A stretch of 64,000 bases of DNA from Manis javanica (taxonomy: Eukaryota > Chordata > Mammalia > Pholidota > Manidae): the NCBI RefSeq assembly GCF_040802235.1, contig NC_133170.1, forward strand, positions 45,083,501 through 45,147,500, given 5' to 3'. Position numbers and translations under genes: made by a program. The notes under the pieces were generated by a model, which had not been told where the DNA came from, did not search any database, and worked only from the letters and a program-made list of their open reading frames with translations. Within the stretch, counting starts at the first letter, position 1. Each line of letters starts with the position of its first letter. Shown in pieces: positions 45,909 to 59,457 of this stretch.

Positions 45909-47701
45909 AGAAAGCAAGATCTCATAATGGATGGCACGATGATAAAATATTTAGTGTGGATACTCTTTAGAGCATTATCCCATCTGGTCTTGGGCATTTT
46001 ATTGTATGTGTAAGAGTTTCTTAACAGTGTTCATTGCAATGTTAGTGTTTCACAGGTTAAGTAGAAAACGTTTTAATCATGAGAAAGATACCATAAGGTA
46101 ACTGGTATGCATTTGCCATGCTCAGACATCTAGACTTCAGAATTGTTTTCAGATTTCAAGGAAACAAGGAAAGGAGTTTTCAAGGATTAAGTCCCATCAC
46201 ACAAATTGTAAGAAACAGTTGGCAAAGATGAGAGAAATACAGAGAAAGAGAGGACCTTTAAAAACAACTGAGAAAACATACATTTGTTATAGCAACTTTT
46301 CAACAACAGCTAAGCATTCCATTTAAACTGTAAGCAGCATCTCAAAACTTACAGTACCAGTTATTACACCCAGTTCAAATTATTATTATTTTTTTCTATG
46401 CAGGAAGTAGGGGGAAGAGGAAGGTCATCATATAATATAATCACATTTTGACAGAATTTCTCTCCTCAAAGTACTTGTTTCCCTATAATGTTAATAAGCT
46501 TCTACCAAGAAGATTTTTAAGAGTTGGAAGACAGATAAAAATTAGAGGAAAAAATGTGCACATCAAAGAAGAACAAAGAGAAATCAGAATTTTACCTATT
46601 GTGTACAGAAAGGTTGGCTGCTGAAAAATTAATAGAACTGCTTAGAAAATAAGAAAATTCTGGAGCAAATGCCTCTCTTATTCAGCAAATCCAACAGAAA
46701 TCATATAAATCAGATTTTCATGAAATTCCAGATATAAAATTAACTCTTCTATTATTCCCATAAACTATTAAACTGTTCCAGAAAATCCAAGCTATAGCAG
46801 ACTGCCTCTTGCACAAAATTCAATACACCATGTATTCTTTTTGTTTTTGAGAATACATTCATTGTAATGTAATTTATCATCATTTTACCAAAACACTAAT
46901 AAAAACACTAAAAAAGGTCAATCTCTCTTCTGTCGGAATGATGCAGAATAACCGTTTGATTTTCCTTAGGCCTCATTTAAAAGACTAGTTATCTTGGCAT
47001 TATTTGAATAGCTTTCAATACAATTATTTATTTTAACTATATCCTTTAAAAAAAAGACTTGTTGGTTAGCTTTATGAACCAAGATTTCATTCAACACCTT
47101 AAGATAAATATTTCTTAAAGGTAGAGCTGTGATAATAAATGATATACCATCTGAGAATTAATTTCAAAATAAATTTGTATTCTTTGATGGTTAGTATTGG
47201 CCATTCTGATCTGTCAAATGCTAAATATCATTATTGTTACAAAAGGCTAGAAAACTAGTCTCATGCAACTTGATCTCTCAAATGATTAAAACATATGAAT
47301 TTCATTTCTCACTTCATGATCAAACCAGAACACCATATTAGAGACCATTTGAAATGAAAAGAAGTTCTGGAATTTCATCATTCATTTAGATAACAGAATT
47401 TGAAAACATAATTTTTAATCAAGCCTTAGAAAAGAGTCATTAGTTTACCTAGGATACATATTTATATAGCTGCTTTTAATTATCAGTATTTATGACTAAT
47501 TATCACTACCCAACTGTAAAAATTAAAATTTAAAGCCAGCACTATTGGGCAAATCTCTTTGTGTTATAGATCACTTTTTGAAGATGAATTTTCTTGGAAT
47601 AGAACATTTTCTTTTTTTGTATTATTTTTTTATAAACCTGTTTTAAATTAACATTAGGTTCTTTTGAAGATGTTTCTCTAGAAATGGAAAAACTGCCTTA
47701 C

Positions 47702-48010
47702 CACGCCATGACATCCTTGCTGGCAGGCTTCTCTGGCTCAGAGCAGCAGCCAGGCTGCGAGTGCCAGCCGCCCAGGGCCGGAGGCGTGGAGACAGGCCGA
47801 TTGGGTGGAGAGTGTACGGCGCAGAGACCGCATCCAAGCCTGGCACTTGGAGGGCTGCTGCCAGAGTCAAGATCACAGCCAGCTCACGACAGCCAATTCG
47901 CAGGGCTGGGGAGTGAAGGCAGCGCCAGAAGGCCAATCTGGGTGAGAAGAAACAGCCCTGGGGTATTTGAGGACGTGGCTTTAGATGGTTGCAGGCAGAC
48001 AAGGTGGTGA
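47702..48010 (-). other. GC-rich patch with candidate alternative first exon
   Basis: About 310 bp of clearly raised GC with roughly a dozen CpGs in an AT-rich intron. On the minus strand an ATG at 47714-47712 is followed by four codons and one extra base, then GTAAGG (47701-47696), a good splice donor. That phase is exactly what the downstream exon at 34767 needs. Whether it is transcribed is unknown, and the fit of phase alone has a one-in-three chance. A second, weaker GC-rich stretch lies at 48071-48250. Confidence 0.3.
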
Positions 48011-50285
48011 CCTTGTCAGGTTATTTTTAGCTCGAAGGCCTTACCTCCTGGGCAGCTCTGTCATGGTTTTATGGAGGAAAGAGCACTCGTGACTACTACC
48101 TGCCCCAACCAGAGAAGGGGAGAAGAGGCAAAGGGACAGATGGCAGCTGTGCGTCCGGAGACTTGGGGTTTCAGTGCCCCTGGATCACGCTACAGGGAAC
48201 TGGGATGGGCAGGCAGGCATGCCCTGGGCTCAGGCTGTGGCTCTTGGGACTCCTCTTTTGCTCAACGTGCCTACTTCCTACCTCATCAAAAATAAAATAA
48301 AAATATAAATAAATAAATAAGAGAACACACGTGTGCATGTTTTTTTCCCTTTCAGATTTTGGTTTGTGCTGTAAGCCGCCCCTCACTGAAGACAGTTCTA
48401 GAGAAAGCAAATTAAAAACTTCCCTGGTTGGCTGGGAAACAAACAAATAAACAGACAGAAAAGTGACCAAGGACTGGGCAGGTGTTCGGCTAGCAGAGCT
48501 GAGCTGTGCTGTCTGGCTCAGGGAGATCATCTTTTCTCAGAAGCTCATCCAGAGAACATCCCTGTTTAGGCCTAACTTTATAAAAACACAATGCTTTTTA
48601 CCAAAATTGAAGGCCCAGATAAATTTAGCTGGATAATTTAAGTGCACAGATAATTCTAAGTATTGGGAGAATTCTCGAAGAATGGTTAGACATTTAAAAT
48701 ATTGTTTTTCACACATGACATTCAACATGTATGCATTTTCAGCAATTTCAGCAGTTGTTTGCTTTTATTTAACAATTCCACTGTGCTCTAACCTTCACAA
48801 TATAATTGCAAAGCCAGTAAAAGTCTCTTAACTGCCTGACTTGTCAATCTTGGTTAATAAATGTTTCTGCAGACTGGAAGATTAATTAAGTTGAACAGAT
48901 CTGAATGAAGTAGAAATTATTTTTATTTGCTTATTAACTCTGTTTTTTGCAAGATAAGAGAGAACTAGAAAGAAAAGAAGACAGAAGAGCAAGAGGTACA
49001 TGTCTTATTTGCCCTTCTAAATTATGGTTTATAGCTAGAGAACTTTTATGAGCTTCTCCTTTAAAGGATATTTTTATCAGTCAACCCAGATGGATCAATA
49101 TGACGAATGAATCCAAAGGATTTGGATGAAGTTCTTCTCTTTCAATCTCTGATGGTCCCATCATCACAGATGTTCCATTTCTACTGAAGAATATATCCTG
49201 TTAAGATCTCTGAGATGTTAATGGAAAAGGTGTCACCAGTTATGATGATTTATGAATTCTGATGTGAATATCACTGAAACACACAAATGCAGGGCAAATG
49301 CCAAAGAAGTCTACAGCTGATTTTTAAAGATATATTTTATACAATATACTCAAAATGATAGATAATGCATCACTCAAAAATGAGATAAAGACTGCTTCTT
49401 CAACTATTTTTATGTCTCATTATTTTTTGCTCTTTTAAATTTTACATGATATAGAGTAGCTCTCTCTGGTTAGTTCAACAACCTAGCTGCCTCGTTTTGT
49501 AGGTCCTTATTCTAAATGTCATTACGGTTACACGAATCTGCTGTCAGGTATAACAGTGCACTCTCAAAGGTAAACTTAAATAATGACAAAATTAAACAAA
49601 AGTGCCTTAAAGAAAATTCAAAAGATATAGTAGTAATGCTCTATATTTGTTAGTCCTCCTTAACTTTCAAATAACTTTTGTAGACACTTCTCTCTTTTTA
49701 TTCTTAAAATGGTAGTGAGAAATAGTAATAAAGAGCTTTCATTTTATAAGAGAAAAAATGGCTTATAGGTAAAATGTCACTTGCTAGAACCACATAGTTA
49801 TTAACTAGGAAAGGCACTACAAGTACCAAAATTTGTTATGGCTTATTGCTGTCACCTGGTAGAAAATATTATCTTTGGTCATCAAGAGCTAAGAGTAACA
49901 AAATTACATAGTGATAGGACATTGTGGAATCATACAGTAATTTTCTTTTTTTCCTAAGATGTATATGATTAGAACACATTATACACTTAATTTTGAACTA
50001 ATTTTATAGTCTTAGAATATACATATGCATTCAACGTTTTTGTGTAGTAGTCTTACTGTATTATTTAAACCTAATGAACCATGTCCAATTTTTAATATCT
50101 ACTTAGATTTACTAAGGTTATTGGCCTTACTTTTAGAAATTACAATCATTTCAAACAAAAGATAAAGATATTCTTTTAAAATAGTAGTTAGATCACATCA
50201 GTCTTCTCTTCCAAATTCAACAATGGCTGCCCTGTTTTACCCCAAGTAAAAGCCAATGTCCAGCTAAAAGCCTTACTTACCCCTT

Positions 50286-51950
50286 AGAACAGGAACAAGA
50301 CAAGAATGTCCTTCTCATCATTGCTACTGAACTTCCAGCCAGGACTATTAAACAAGAACAAGTAATAAGAGGTATCCAGATTCAAAAGGAAGAAGTAAAA
50401 CTATCTCTATTAACAGGTGACATGATCGTATATATAGAAAACCCTAAAGAATCTGCAAAGAAAATAGAAATAAATCAGAGCTAATAAATGAGGTCAGCAA
50501 TGTTGCAGAAACCAAGATCAATGTACAAAAATCAGGTGTATCTCTATACATTAGCAATGAAAAATAAATTCCTTATCTATGGATTGGAAGACCTACTACA
50601 GCAAAGATAGCAATACTCCCTAAAGCAATGTACATCTTAGATGCAAATTCTATCAAATTCACAATGCCCTTTTTTGCTGACCTGAAGTTCATATAGAAAT
50701 GGAGGGATCCCAATAAGGTTTTTCAATAATATTGAAAAAGAAAAGTTGGAGTACTCACATTCTTTATTTCAAAACTTACTGAAAAGCTGCAGTGTAGCAT
50801 AAGTATAGACCTATCTAATCTACAACAGAATGAAATTAGAGAGTCCAGAAATAAGTCCATACATCTATGGCCAATTGATTTTTGACAAGTGGGCCTGGGA
50901 CAAGGATAGCCCCATGCAAGAGAATGAAACTGGACCTCTGCCTCACACCACGTACTACTCACAATGGATCAACAACCTAACTGGAAGAGCTAAAACTAAA
51001 AATCTTGTAAGGAAAAATAGTTGTAAATACTTGTGACCTTGGATTCAGCAGTGGTTTCTTTAAAATTATACCAAAAGCAATTACACAAGCAGCCAATTAA
51101 CAAGTGGACCAAGTCTTGAATAGACATTTCTCCCAACAAGATATACAAATGGCCCAAAAACACCTGAAAAAGATGTTCTACATCATTAGTCATTGGAGAA
51201 CTGCAGATCAAAACCACAATGATATGTCATTTCACACCTACCAGGCTGCATATAATAATGATGAAAAAGGTAAAAAACAGAAAATAATAATGTATTATTA
51301 AGGATGTGGAGAAAATGGAATCTATGCTCATACATTGTTAGAAGAAAGGTAAAATGTATAACGGTTGTGGAAAGTTTAGTAATTTCTCCGAAATTTAAAT
51401 ATGGGGTAACACATGATTCAGTAATGCCATTTCTAAGTATATACACAAGATAAGATAAAATATATTTTAACTCACAGACTTGCAAGTGAACGCTCATAGT
51501 GGCACTTACTAACTGCCCAAAGATGGCAGCAACAAAAATGTCCATCAGTCAATGAATGGATACACAAATGTGGTATGCTCATACAATGGAATGTTACTCA
51601 GACACCCAAAGAAATGGAAGTGCTGATACGTTTTACAACAAGGAAGAATCTTGAAAGCATTACATTAAGTGAAAGAAGCCAGTCACAAAACACCACATAT
51701 TGTATGATTCCATTTACCAGAAAAGCCAAATCCACAGAGACAGAAAATAGACTGTGGTGGCCAGAGAATGGAGGAAAGGGGAAGAAAGGAAGTATGGAGT
51801 TTCTGTTGGTGGTGATGGAAATGTTCTGGAAGAAGTTGTAATAGCTGCACAACATTGTGACCATACTAAAAACTTCTAGATTGCACACTTTAAAATGAGT
51901 ACAATAGTGAATTATGTTACATGAATTTTATCTCTATTAATTTCTTTTTT
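50286..51950 (+). mobile_element. old degraded L1, ORF2 3' half and 3'UTR
   Basis: Recognisable L1 ORF2 blocks in order: 'caagaatgtccttctcatc', the reverse transcriptase region 'ctatctctattaacaggtgacatgat', 'catctatggccaattgatttttgac', 'agatatacaaatggcccaaaaac', 'catcattagtcattggagaac' and 'tcatacaatggaatgttactc'. The 3' end reads 'tacatgaattttatctctatta'. Many stops and indels make it a fossil. Confidence 0.8.
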
Positions 51951-51964
51951 CTAAACCAATATCC

Positions 51965-52495
51965 TTGCAATGGCCCCAGAAGGTTCTCTGTGGTCTGGTC
52001 CTCCATTATCTATATGACTTTATCTTTTTCTACCTTCCATTTTGTTCTCTCTATAATAAGCACACTGCACTAGCCTTCTTGTTCTTTTTTAAGCAATCCA
52101 GCATGCTTTGTGTCTCAGAAACTTTGTGTCTGCTGTTCCATTTATCTGGAATACTCTTCCCCAGTAAATCCCATTACTCAACTCCTCTCCACCTTCTAGT
52201 CTGAATCACTTTCTCAGCGAGGCCTTATCTTACCACCCTGGGTAAAACTGTATCCCTCTATGCGTGCCTGTAATTCCTCTTTCTCTCCATAGAAATGATC
52301 ACATTCACATATGCTATGAAATATATAACTACCTAAGGGCTGTTTATTATCCGTCTCCCCAGTGGAATGTAAACTCTATAAGAACAGGGGTTTTCAGTTG
52401 TTTTGTTCTCTGCTGATTCTTCGCATCCAGGATTTGCACCTGAAACATAATAGACCCCCAATAAATATTCTTTAATGAATGAATGAACAATCTAA
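51965..52495 (+). mobile_element. L2 LINE 3' region
   Basis: L2-like order: 'ctctgtggtctggtcctcc', 'ccattttgttctctctataataagcacactgcactagccttc', 'ctgctgttccatttatctgg', 'cagcgaggcctta', 'tggaatgtaaactctataagaacagggg', and an end in 'aataaatattctttaatgaatgaatga'. This is the classic L2 tail. Confidence 0.75.
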
Positions 52496-52867
52496 AAACC
52501 CAGGAAATAAAATGACACTTGGAAAGGAAGAGTGGACAGTAGGAGAAGGTGGATAAAGACCCAACATTAGTGTGTGACTCCATGTGTGAGGAAATCATTT
52601 TTTTATCTCTTTAAAATTTCTGCTTTCTTTCATTCGAGTATGACTTAATTAGGTGATTTAAGAAAAATGGATATGGTTTTTTAAAATGAGGAATCTTGTA
52701 ACATGATTTCTGAAGTCCCAGCTCCAAAATAATATGACACTTGGAAAAATAAGATATTTATAAAAACTCAGCTGTAAGGATCCACAGACTTCCTAAAGAA
52801 GTGATTAATAAGATCTGAGAATTACATTCAAATAATTCTTCACTAGTCCTCCAGTTACCAAAGGCCA

Positions 52868-53149
52868 ATGGCTGAATTAGATACGGTATATGTGGAAAAT
52901 TATTTTCTGAATTTGCAAAGCTATGTCAGTGGTATGATTTTCAAGGCACTATTGCCACGCCTTCCCAACGCTTCCATCCCCATTTTGCTAGGTCAGGAAG
53001 AAAGGGATGACACAGTCCAGAAAAGAAAGTTTTCTGAGACTCTTGAGGAAAAGCAACCATCTAACTTCAGGCAGTTGAAAAGAGATTTTAATGTAAAAGC
53101 TAGTAATGCAAGAAAAAAGACTGTAGGAAAATACTCAAATAGCAAGTAG
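52868..53149 (+). other. 93-codon open reading frame of unknown origin
   Basis: ATG-initiated frame with a protein-like composition: a hydrophobic N-terminal half, then a Lys/Arg/Gln-rich C-terminal half ending KKTVGKYSNSK. I do not recognise it. It has no poly(A), splice or promoter context that I can see, and it lies antisense to the ZNF385-type gene. It could be a fragment of a processed pseudogene or chance. Confidence 0.2.
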
Positions 53150-53529
53150 CTGTGTAAAACCTATGATGAACAACATTAAGAAATAGATTAAGGGGTTTTT
53201 TTCTTTAAAACTATAGGTAGAAGTATAAAAAATAGTTTACTTTTGCTAAATATTATGGTTCTTTAAATCTTGTTTTAAAACGAAATGAATTTTATACTTA
53301 TTATTAGGACTAGCTAATACTTACACTTATATTTATTTATTTTATTTTTTGTTTCATTTTGTTTTATTTATAGAAACACCACCATCATTGAGTAAAAACA
53401 CACACTTATTTTTTTTTCCCCCAAATAGTTAATTCTATGAGGAGCCTACCTCTAGGATTATCAACCGTTGGAAAGTTTACAAGCAATTTTGATCTTGTAG
53501 CTAAGACTAAGTAATTTCAAATCTACTAG

Positions 53530-54110
53530 TCCATAAATTGGTATAGCCACTTTGGAAAACATTTTGATATAGTTCCTCAAAAGGTTAAAACAAGGCTACT
53601 ATACACTCCAGCAAATCCCATTCTACTCAAATGCACTCATACCTACGAGAAAGGAAAGCATATGTTTACAGAGTCTTGTATACAAATGTTCACAGCAGCA
53701 GACATACCCATATAATAGGTAATTATTCTGTCCTACAGAGAGGATCGAAGTCATGATACATGGTGTAGCATGAATGAACCTTGAAAATATTATGGTAGTA
53801 AGAGAAATCAGTCATAAAGCACCAGGTATTATGTGATTCTTTTTCTGTGAAATGTCCAGAACAGGCAAATCTAGAGAGACAGACAAGTCTATCAGCGGTT
53901 GCCAGTGGGGTGGGGGTCAGGCCACAGAGAGCAACTACCAGTACACATGGGGCTTCTTTCATGGCTTCTGAAACTGACTGTGCTGATGGTTGCACAACTC
54001 TGTGAATACACTGAAAACCACTGATTTGCACACTTAAATGGGCAAACTAAGGAAATTGTATGGCAGGTGAACCATATCTCAATAATGCAGCCATTAAAAA
54101 TACATAATCA
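53530..54110 (+). mobile_element. old L1 3' end
   Basis: 'ggtatagccactttggaaaac', 'tgaatgaaccttgaaaatat', 'agaaatcagtcataaagcacc', 'cagcggttgccagtgggg' and 'ggtgaaccatatctcaataatgc' are the end of ORF2 and the 3'UTR of an ancient L1. Confidence 0.8.
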
Positions 54111-54399
54111 ACTGTGATAAATCCCCTTAAATCCTAGCTCCCTCATTTCTTGTTCGCTGTGAGAAAGCACGGCCACACGTGGCTCCTGTCACCTAGAGGA
54201 TGAGAAGATGGCAGAGGTTGCATCCACTCATGTTGGTGCAGGGGTGGACTTCAGGAGTATCAAGAGGGGATGGGGCCCCTGGGTTTCTCATGCCTTCAGG
54301 ATGCTCTTTCAGGGGGTTGAGCCTTGTAAATGAATACATGCAAACGGGAAAATAGTTTGCATGTATCTGAAGCCAAAAAAGAATCTCCTAAAACACAAT

Positions 54400-54795
54400 T
54401 ATTATCACTCTTCTGCTAAAAATCTCAAATACTCTATAATATTCCAGTCATCCCTTGAGAGCTCCCCAGCTTCAATACCAGCTTCCCCATGTGCTACAGT
54501 TCATCCTGTCAAACTATCCTAGTTACCCCAATGTCTGTGCTCTTTCCCAGCTCAGTACACATCTTTTGGCCAAGGCGCAGCACAAGTATCATTGTAGACA
54601 TTTGGTGTTTTCTTCTCCATATGCTTATAACCCCTTGTTCATATTCCTATCTGGGTACTAATCATGTTACTATAATTATTTTTTAAATTAGTAATCTTTT
54701 CCCCAGACTGTGAGTCTCCCAAGGGCAATTGCTGGCACATGTAAAGTGCTTAAATAAAGTACTTATTATTTGGCTGAATGGATGAGTGATTGAAT
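54400..54795 (+). mobile_element. L2-like LINE fragment
   Basis: 'aaaatctcaaatactctataat', 'cccagactgtgagtctcccaaggg' and 'ctgaatggatgagtga' follow L2 order in a diverged copy. Confidence 0.5.
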
Positions 54796-56269
54796 CTAAT
54801 GTTGCATTTAACTATCTCTGCTTCGCATCTCTGTTCTACAGGGAAAAGAAGAGGAGGGTGGAGTGAAACGATATTTTATAAGTGAATTGTAAGTTTAAAA
54901 AATGGTGTGGGCAATCTCAAATTAAATGGGTGAACAAAAAGCACAAGATTGGTGTGAAATAAGCACAAGATTGACAGGATATGTTTTCTCTCCATGAGTT
55001 CTCAATCCCTATCAAGACAGCATTCCACAGCCCATAGACACAAGCCGAACTACCTCTAGTGCTCATCCAGGGTACCATAATCTACTTCATTACTTGATGA
55101 AATGAAACAGGTTAGGCACTCAAATTGATGGACTGTCTATACTGAATTGTTACCTTTCTAAGATATGTTCAATGGTCACTATGATAATACCCAATTTTCA
55201 CTTTAGGAGAAGATTTAAGCCTTCAGCTGGCATGTAAAATGGGAGCCCTCTCTTTAAGTCTGGAAATACAAAACTCAGTTCCAGGTCTCAGACTGACCAT
55301 GTATACCTTCCCATAGCCTTGCTTCACAACCTAAGCTGCAGCGAGCATTGGCCCACATCACTAATATCACTGGCTGCTGCTAAATCACCTGTCAGATTTG
55401 CTGAATTCTCAATTTACTCTGAATGTTAAACTTGCTCTTTTGTGTCCATGTTTCTGTTGCTGCTGTTTACTTATGGATTCCCAAAAGATTCAGGCCTGAC
55501 CTCAGTTTCACACTCAGATGCCCTTCCAATAATACAATCTTTTTTCCCTCCAGTGTAGACAAAATAAAATTGAAATATCTTTTAGTGTTGTACGCCCTAA
55601 CTTGCAAGAACGACGGATGTAGATCTGGAGTAGAATGCTTTTGATTTCTTTACCTGCCTGAAATTCAAAGGGCTCAGCCTAAAGCTCTGTGCAACTATTT
55701 CATAACTATTTCACATAACAGATTATGTGAGAAATAGTGTCGAGAGCTGCAAAGCAGTTGATGGATATTGGGTATTCATTATTTAACTTTGCTTATACCA
55801 TATTATATCCATTATAAAGCTTTAACAACATGCTTTCAAATTATGAACTTCAATGGGGACAAAGAAAACCCAACAAAGCAATTGTTTTAAATATTATATT
55901 ACATGTAGCTTAGAAATTAAATCTTTGTATGCAACCTTGTGATGAAGCCACAACAAATGATTCTTTTAATAAACACACAAGTGTTTACACATGTGGTCTT
56001 TGAGCTCTACATGTAGAAGCAATATTTCATATTGTTTTCTATTGACTAGAAACATTTTTAAGGAAAGTATATACAGCAAAGTTACTTATTAAAGCAGTCA
56101 TAACATCTAAAATTGATGGTTTTCAAATCTGATATAGAGTCATGTGTAGAACTTTTAAAGAAAAGAACAATTAATTAGGACAACTGAATTTGTGATCTAA
56201 TTCCTGAAAGACTCAAGACTCATCTTTCTGTCATGTAAAAAAAAAAAAGATGATTGCCTTAACATCTAA

Positions 56270-56370
56270 GATTTGTTTAGCATCGTACAATTCGGTAAAT
56301 GCTTTTACAACCATTCATTTCCACAAAATCCTTTAAAATCAGAGCAGGAACTATTTCTGCTTCTTTAAAA
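56270..56370 (+). repeat. possible MIR fragment
   Basis: 'gtacaattcggtaaatgcttttacaaccattcatttcc' is weakly MIR-like. Low certainty. Confidence 0.3.
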
Positions 56371-57899
56371 AGACAAGTATTGTTGATAACACTGTGTTGT
56401 TAAATTTGCTAAAAGATAAATATGTGAGCTGATAGAGGTGTTAATTAATTAGATGGGCCGAATCCCTTCACAATGTCTATGTACATCAAATCACCACCAT
56501 GTACCCTTTAAATATCTTACAATTTTGTATGTCAATTATATCTCCATAAAAGTGAAATAAAAAAAACACACATGTTGGGAGACTTGAACTAATTCCCCCT
56601 AAGACACAAACTGTGCATCACAGCGCCCGGACCACTGTGTACCTCTCCCATCCCAATAAGGCATCTGAGGGAATTGAGGTGAGGGGTGAATGTAAAGTGA
56701 AAGAACGGAACACTCTCTGCTTTTCATCTTCCAAAATCATTTTCAAGGTTTAGTGTTTCCTCTTGGGTCTTCACATTTTTAATGACATGAACTTTTTAAA
56801 TCTAAAATTCCTCTTTGAAATGAAGTTTTAATTTTGAAGAAGACAACTTAAGAGAGCAATTCTAGTCCTGATGTTATAAATCCAAATTACTCATGTTGGG
56901 TCAAATGTTAAATAGTAACTTAATTGCCTTCAAATTTGCACAGCAACTAATTAGGCCTCTGGCCAGTTGCAATCACACACTATCAACTTGTGGCTGTACA
57001 TTTCAAATGTTCACAGAGCATTTGGGTGCTCATCTGAGAGTGTGTTCCCTGGGCAGCTGCAAAGGTCCACGGAAGCTCCTGGCCGGTGCCAACTGGGACC
57101 AAACACATCTGCAGCCATATCAATGTATTTTTAAGTATTTTTAACCTCTGAGCACTTACATCTGGCTTAGATACTCCCTGGAACTTTCTAGTTCTTAGCA
57201 GAATAGATACAAGCAGGTACAGATACATTTTATGAGCGAACTGATGTTTTTGGCCCTTATAACGTTCTCATGGTAAATTTCAGTCTGGCACATTTGCATG
57301 TACAATGCCAACAATACCAACACCAGAACCTCCAGAGTGCCCCATACTGGTTTGGAGGTTGGAACTGCTATATGCAAATGTAAACACAAACTTTTCTACT
57401 TTAATTTAATCGCCTTCTATTTCCCCCTCCCCCAACCCCCTCCCAGAGATAGCATGCGAGAATTCTCTGGTACTTAAGATTTCTCAGACTATAACCTGTG
57501 AGCCAGGATTTAGTCTCAGACTGTAATTTTGTGACTCAGGAGTTAGTCTCTGGAGAAAATGTTGTATAATGAATAATATCTAGAGCACCTGTCATGGAAC
57601 AAACTGGAAGAGAGATTTTCTTCAGAGCTGATCCTGATGCTGATGATACTTCCTTGCAATCAAGTAAGTCGAGAGAAGAAATATAGAGATAGATAGGTAA
57701 AATGGTAGGTATATACATATTATTTTAAGGATAAAAGTAGACATCAAAATACATGTTAACATTATGTGAGTAATAAATAGCAATTTTTAGGAGGCTAAGG
57801 ATAAAAACATAATGGAGGCAAGAGAGAATACATTAAATTTTAAATTCTATAAGGTTTGAATTATGAAAGGCTACCTTATATTTGAGAATTATTTAATTT

Positions 57900-57992
57900 A
57901 TGTACTATATAGTATGCAATATATGTAACTACATGTAATTATATATATACTGTATATGTAATATATAATTATATGTAAAATAATTATATAAT
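57900..57992. repeat. AT-rich simple sequence
   Basis: Degenerate TATATGTAAT-type repeats. Confidence 0.85.
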
Positions 57993-59394
57993 GTATAACA
58001 GGGTAAGCTAAAAAGGGAAGCAGACAACACCAAATAAAACAATGTTTAAATTATTATTTGGTGAAAAATATGTACAGACTTGAAAGATTAAAAATGTAGA
58101 CTAAGCTACAATGATATTAAGAGCAATACATATAATTTTATTAGTCTAGGTAATTAAAATACTAAATATATAAAAATTAAATAGATTAAGAGGCAAAAGA
58201 AAGTAGAACGTAAAATATGTTCAATAAACAAGATTACAGAACACTACATGTAATGTGATCCCATTTCTGTAAAAAAGTACATCCCATATATTTTTAAAAG
58301 GAAACAAGGATAAGTAATACTCTCTGTATTAAAATACACACACAACTTATTTTCACAGTTATAAAAAATACTAATTACTTAAAATAATGAAGAGGCAGAG
58401 AGCCTGGGCCATGCATGGCACAGCAAGGCTGTAAAGCTGGAAGCAAGCCAGCCACTGAGACCCACAGAGAAGTCCCCACGGGGTAGCCTAGCAGTTCTGA
58501 GGGCATCTTCAAAGCCAAATGCCCCAGCAAAGGGAGGAGCAGCTCAGCCCTTTCACGTACAACTTTCAAGTTCCAGCTCTTTAGGAGAGATGGCTACTTT
58601 CTTCTCACCTATGACCCTAGACTCTCTAGCCTTCTCCACAGCTGCCCGCAAGAAAGGACAGGCGCCCATTTTCAGGGGGTCACGTGACAGATCAAGTATC
58701 TGGGAATGAGGACAAACCTCTTTAGATCTGTGGTCACTCATTTTTCACCGTGACAGACCTTATTAGATGAAATCTAAAATTTATGGACAGAGTTATATGT
58801 TTACAGTTTTAGACATTACATTTTTCTTCCCTGATTGGGACTATTTATTATATAGCATACTCGGGAAAGCCACTTAGCATCGGTTTCTTCACATGCATCA
58901 GGAATGAATCTATGTTCCCTATTGTTTTATTTTTAGGAGGCTACAACACATATATGAATGTAACAATTGAAACCAAGCAATGAACTGAAGTGAGTTCAGC
59001 AGAGGTAAACACTAGCACAATTCTTAGCTTAACCAAAGGAAGCAAAGGTTACAATAAGCCTTAAACCATATAAATCTCTACCTAAGGCAAATATTTTAGA
59101 TTACAATATTCTCAGGGTATTTGATAAAGCAACACCTCAAACACATAAAGCAGACTTTTGCAGAGATTTCAAAATGGCTTTATAATCACTGACTGGAAGT
59201 TTAATGTAGAAATACACATATACTTAACCTGTTAACCATGTAATCTTATATTCTCAAATGGAAAACCAAAAGCTTTCTTTTAAATGGATCTACTAATCTG
59301 AAGCATAAATCTTAAGGCTAATAAATACATTTTTATATTTAATACAGCACAGAAATATATTCCCATGCTGTCTCTCTCTGTGTGTCTCTCACAG

Positions 59395-59395
<1 letters not shown>

Positions 59396-59455
<60 letters not shown>
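59396..59455. repeat. long perfect (CA)30 microsatellite
   Basis: Uninterrupted CA for 60 bp, preceded by a TCTCTCTGTGTG transition. The open frames across it (poly-Thr-His or poly-Cys-Val) are artefacts. Confidence 0.97.

Positions 59456-59457
<2 letters not shown>

Noticed and set aside
47684..48010. Formal CpG island
   Set aside because: By eye the CpG density is raised but probably below the usual observed/expected threshold, and the patch is short. I kept it only as a GC-rich patch.
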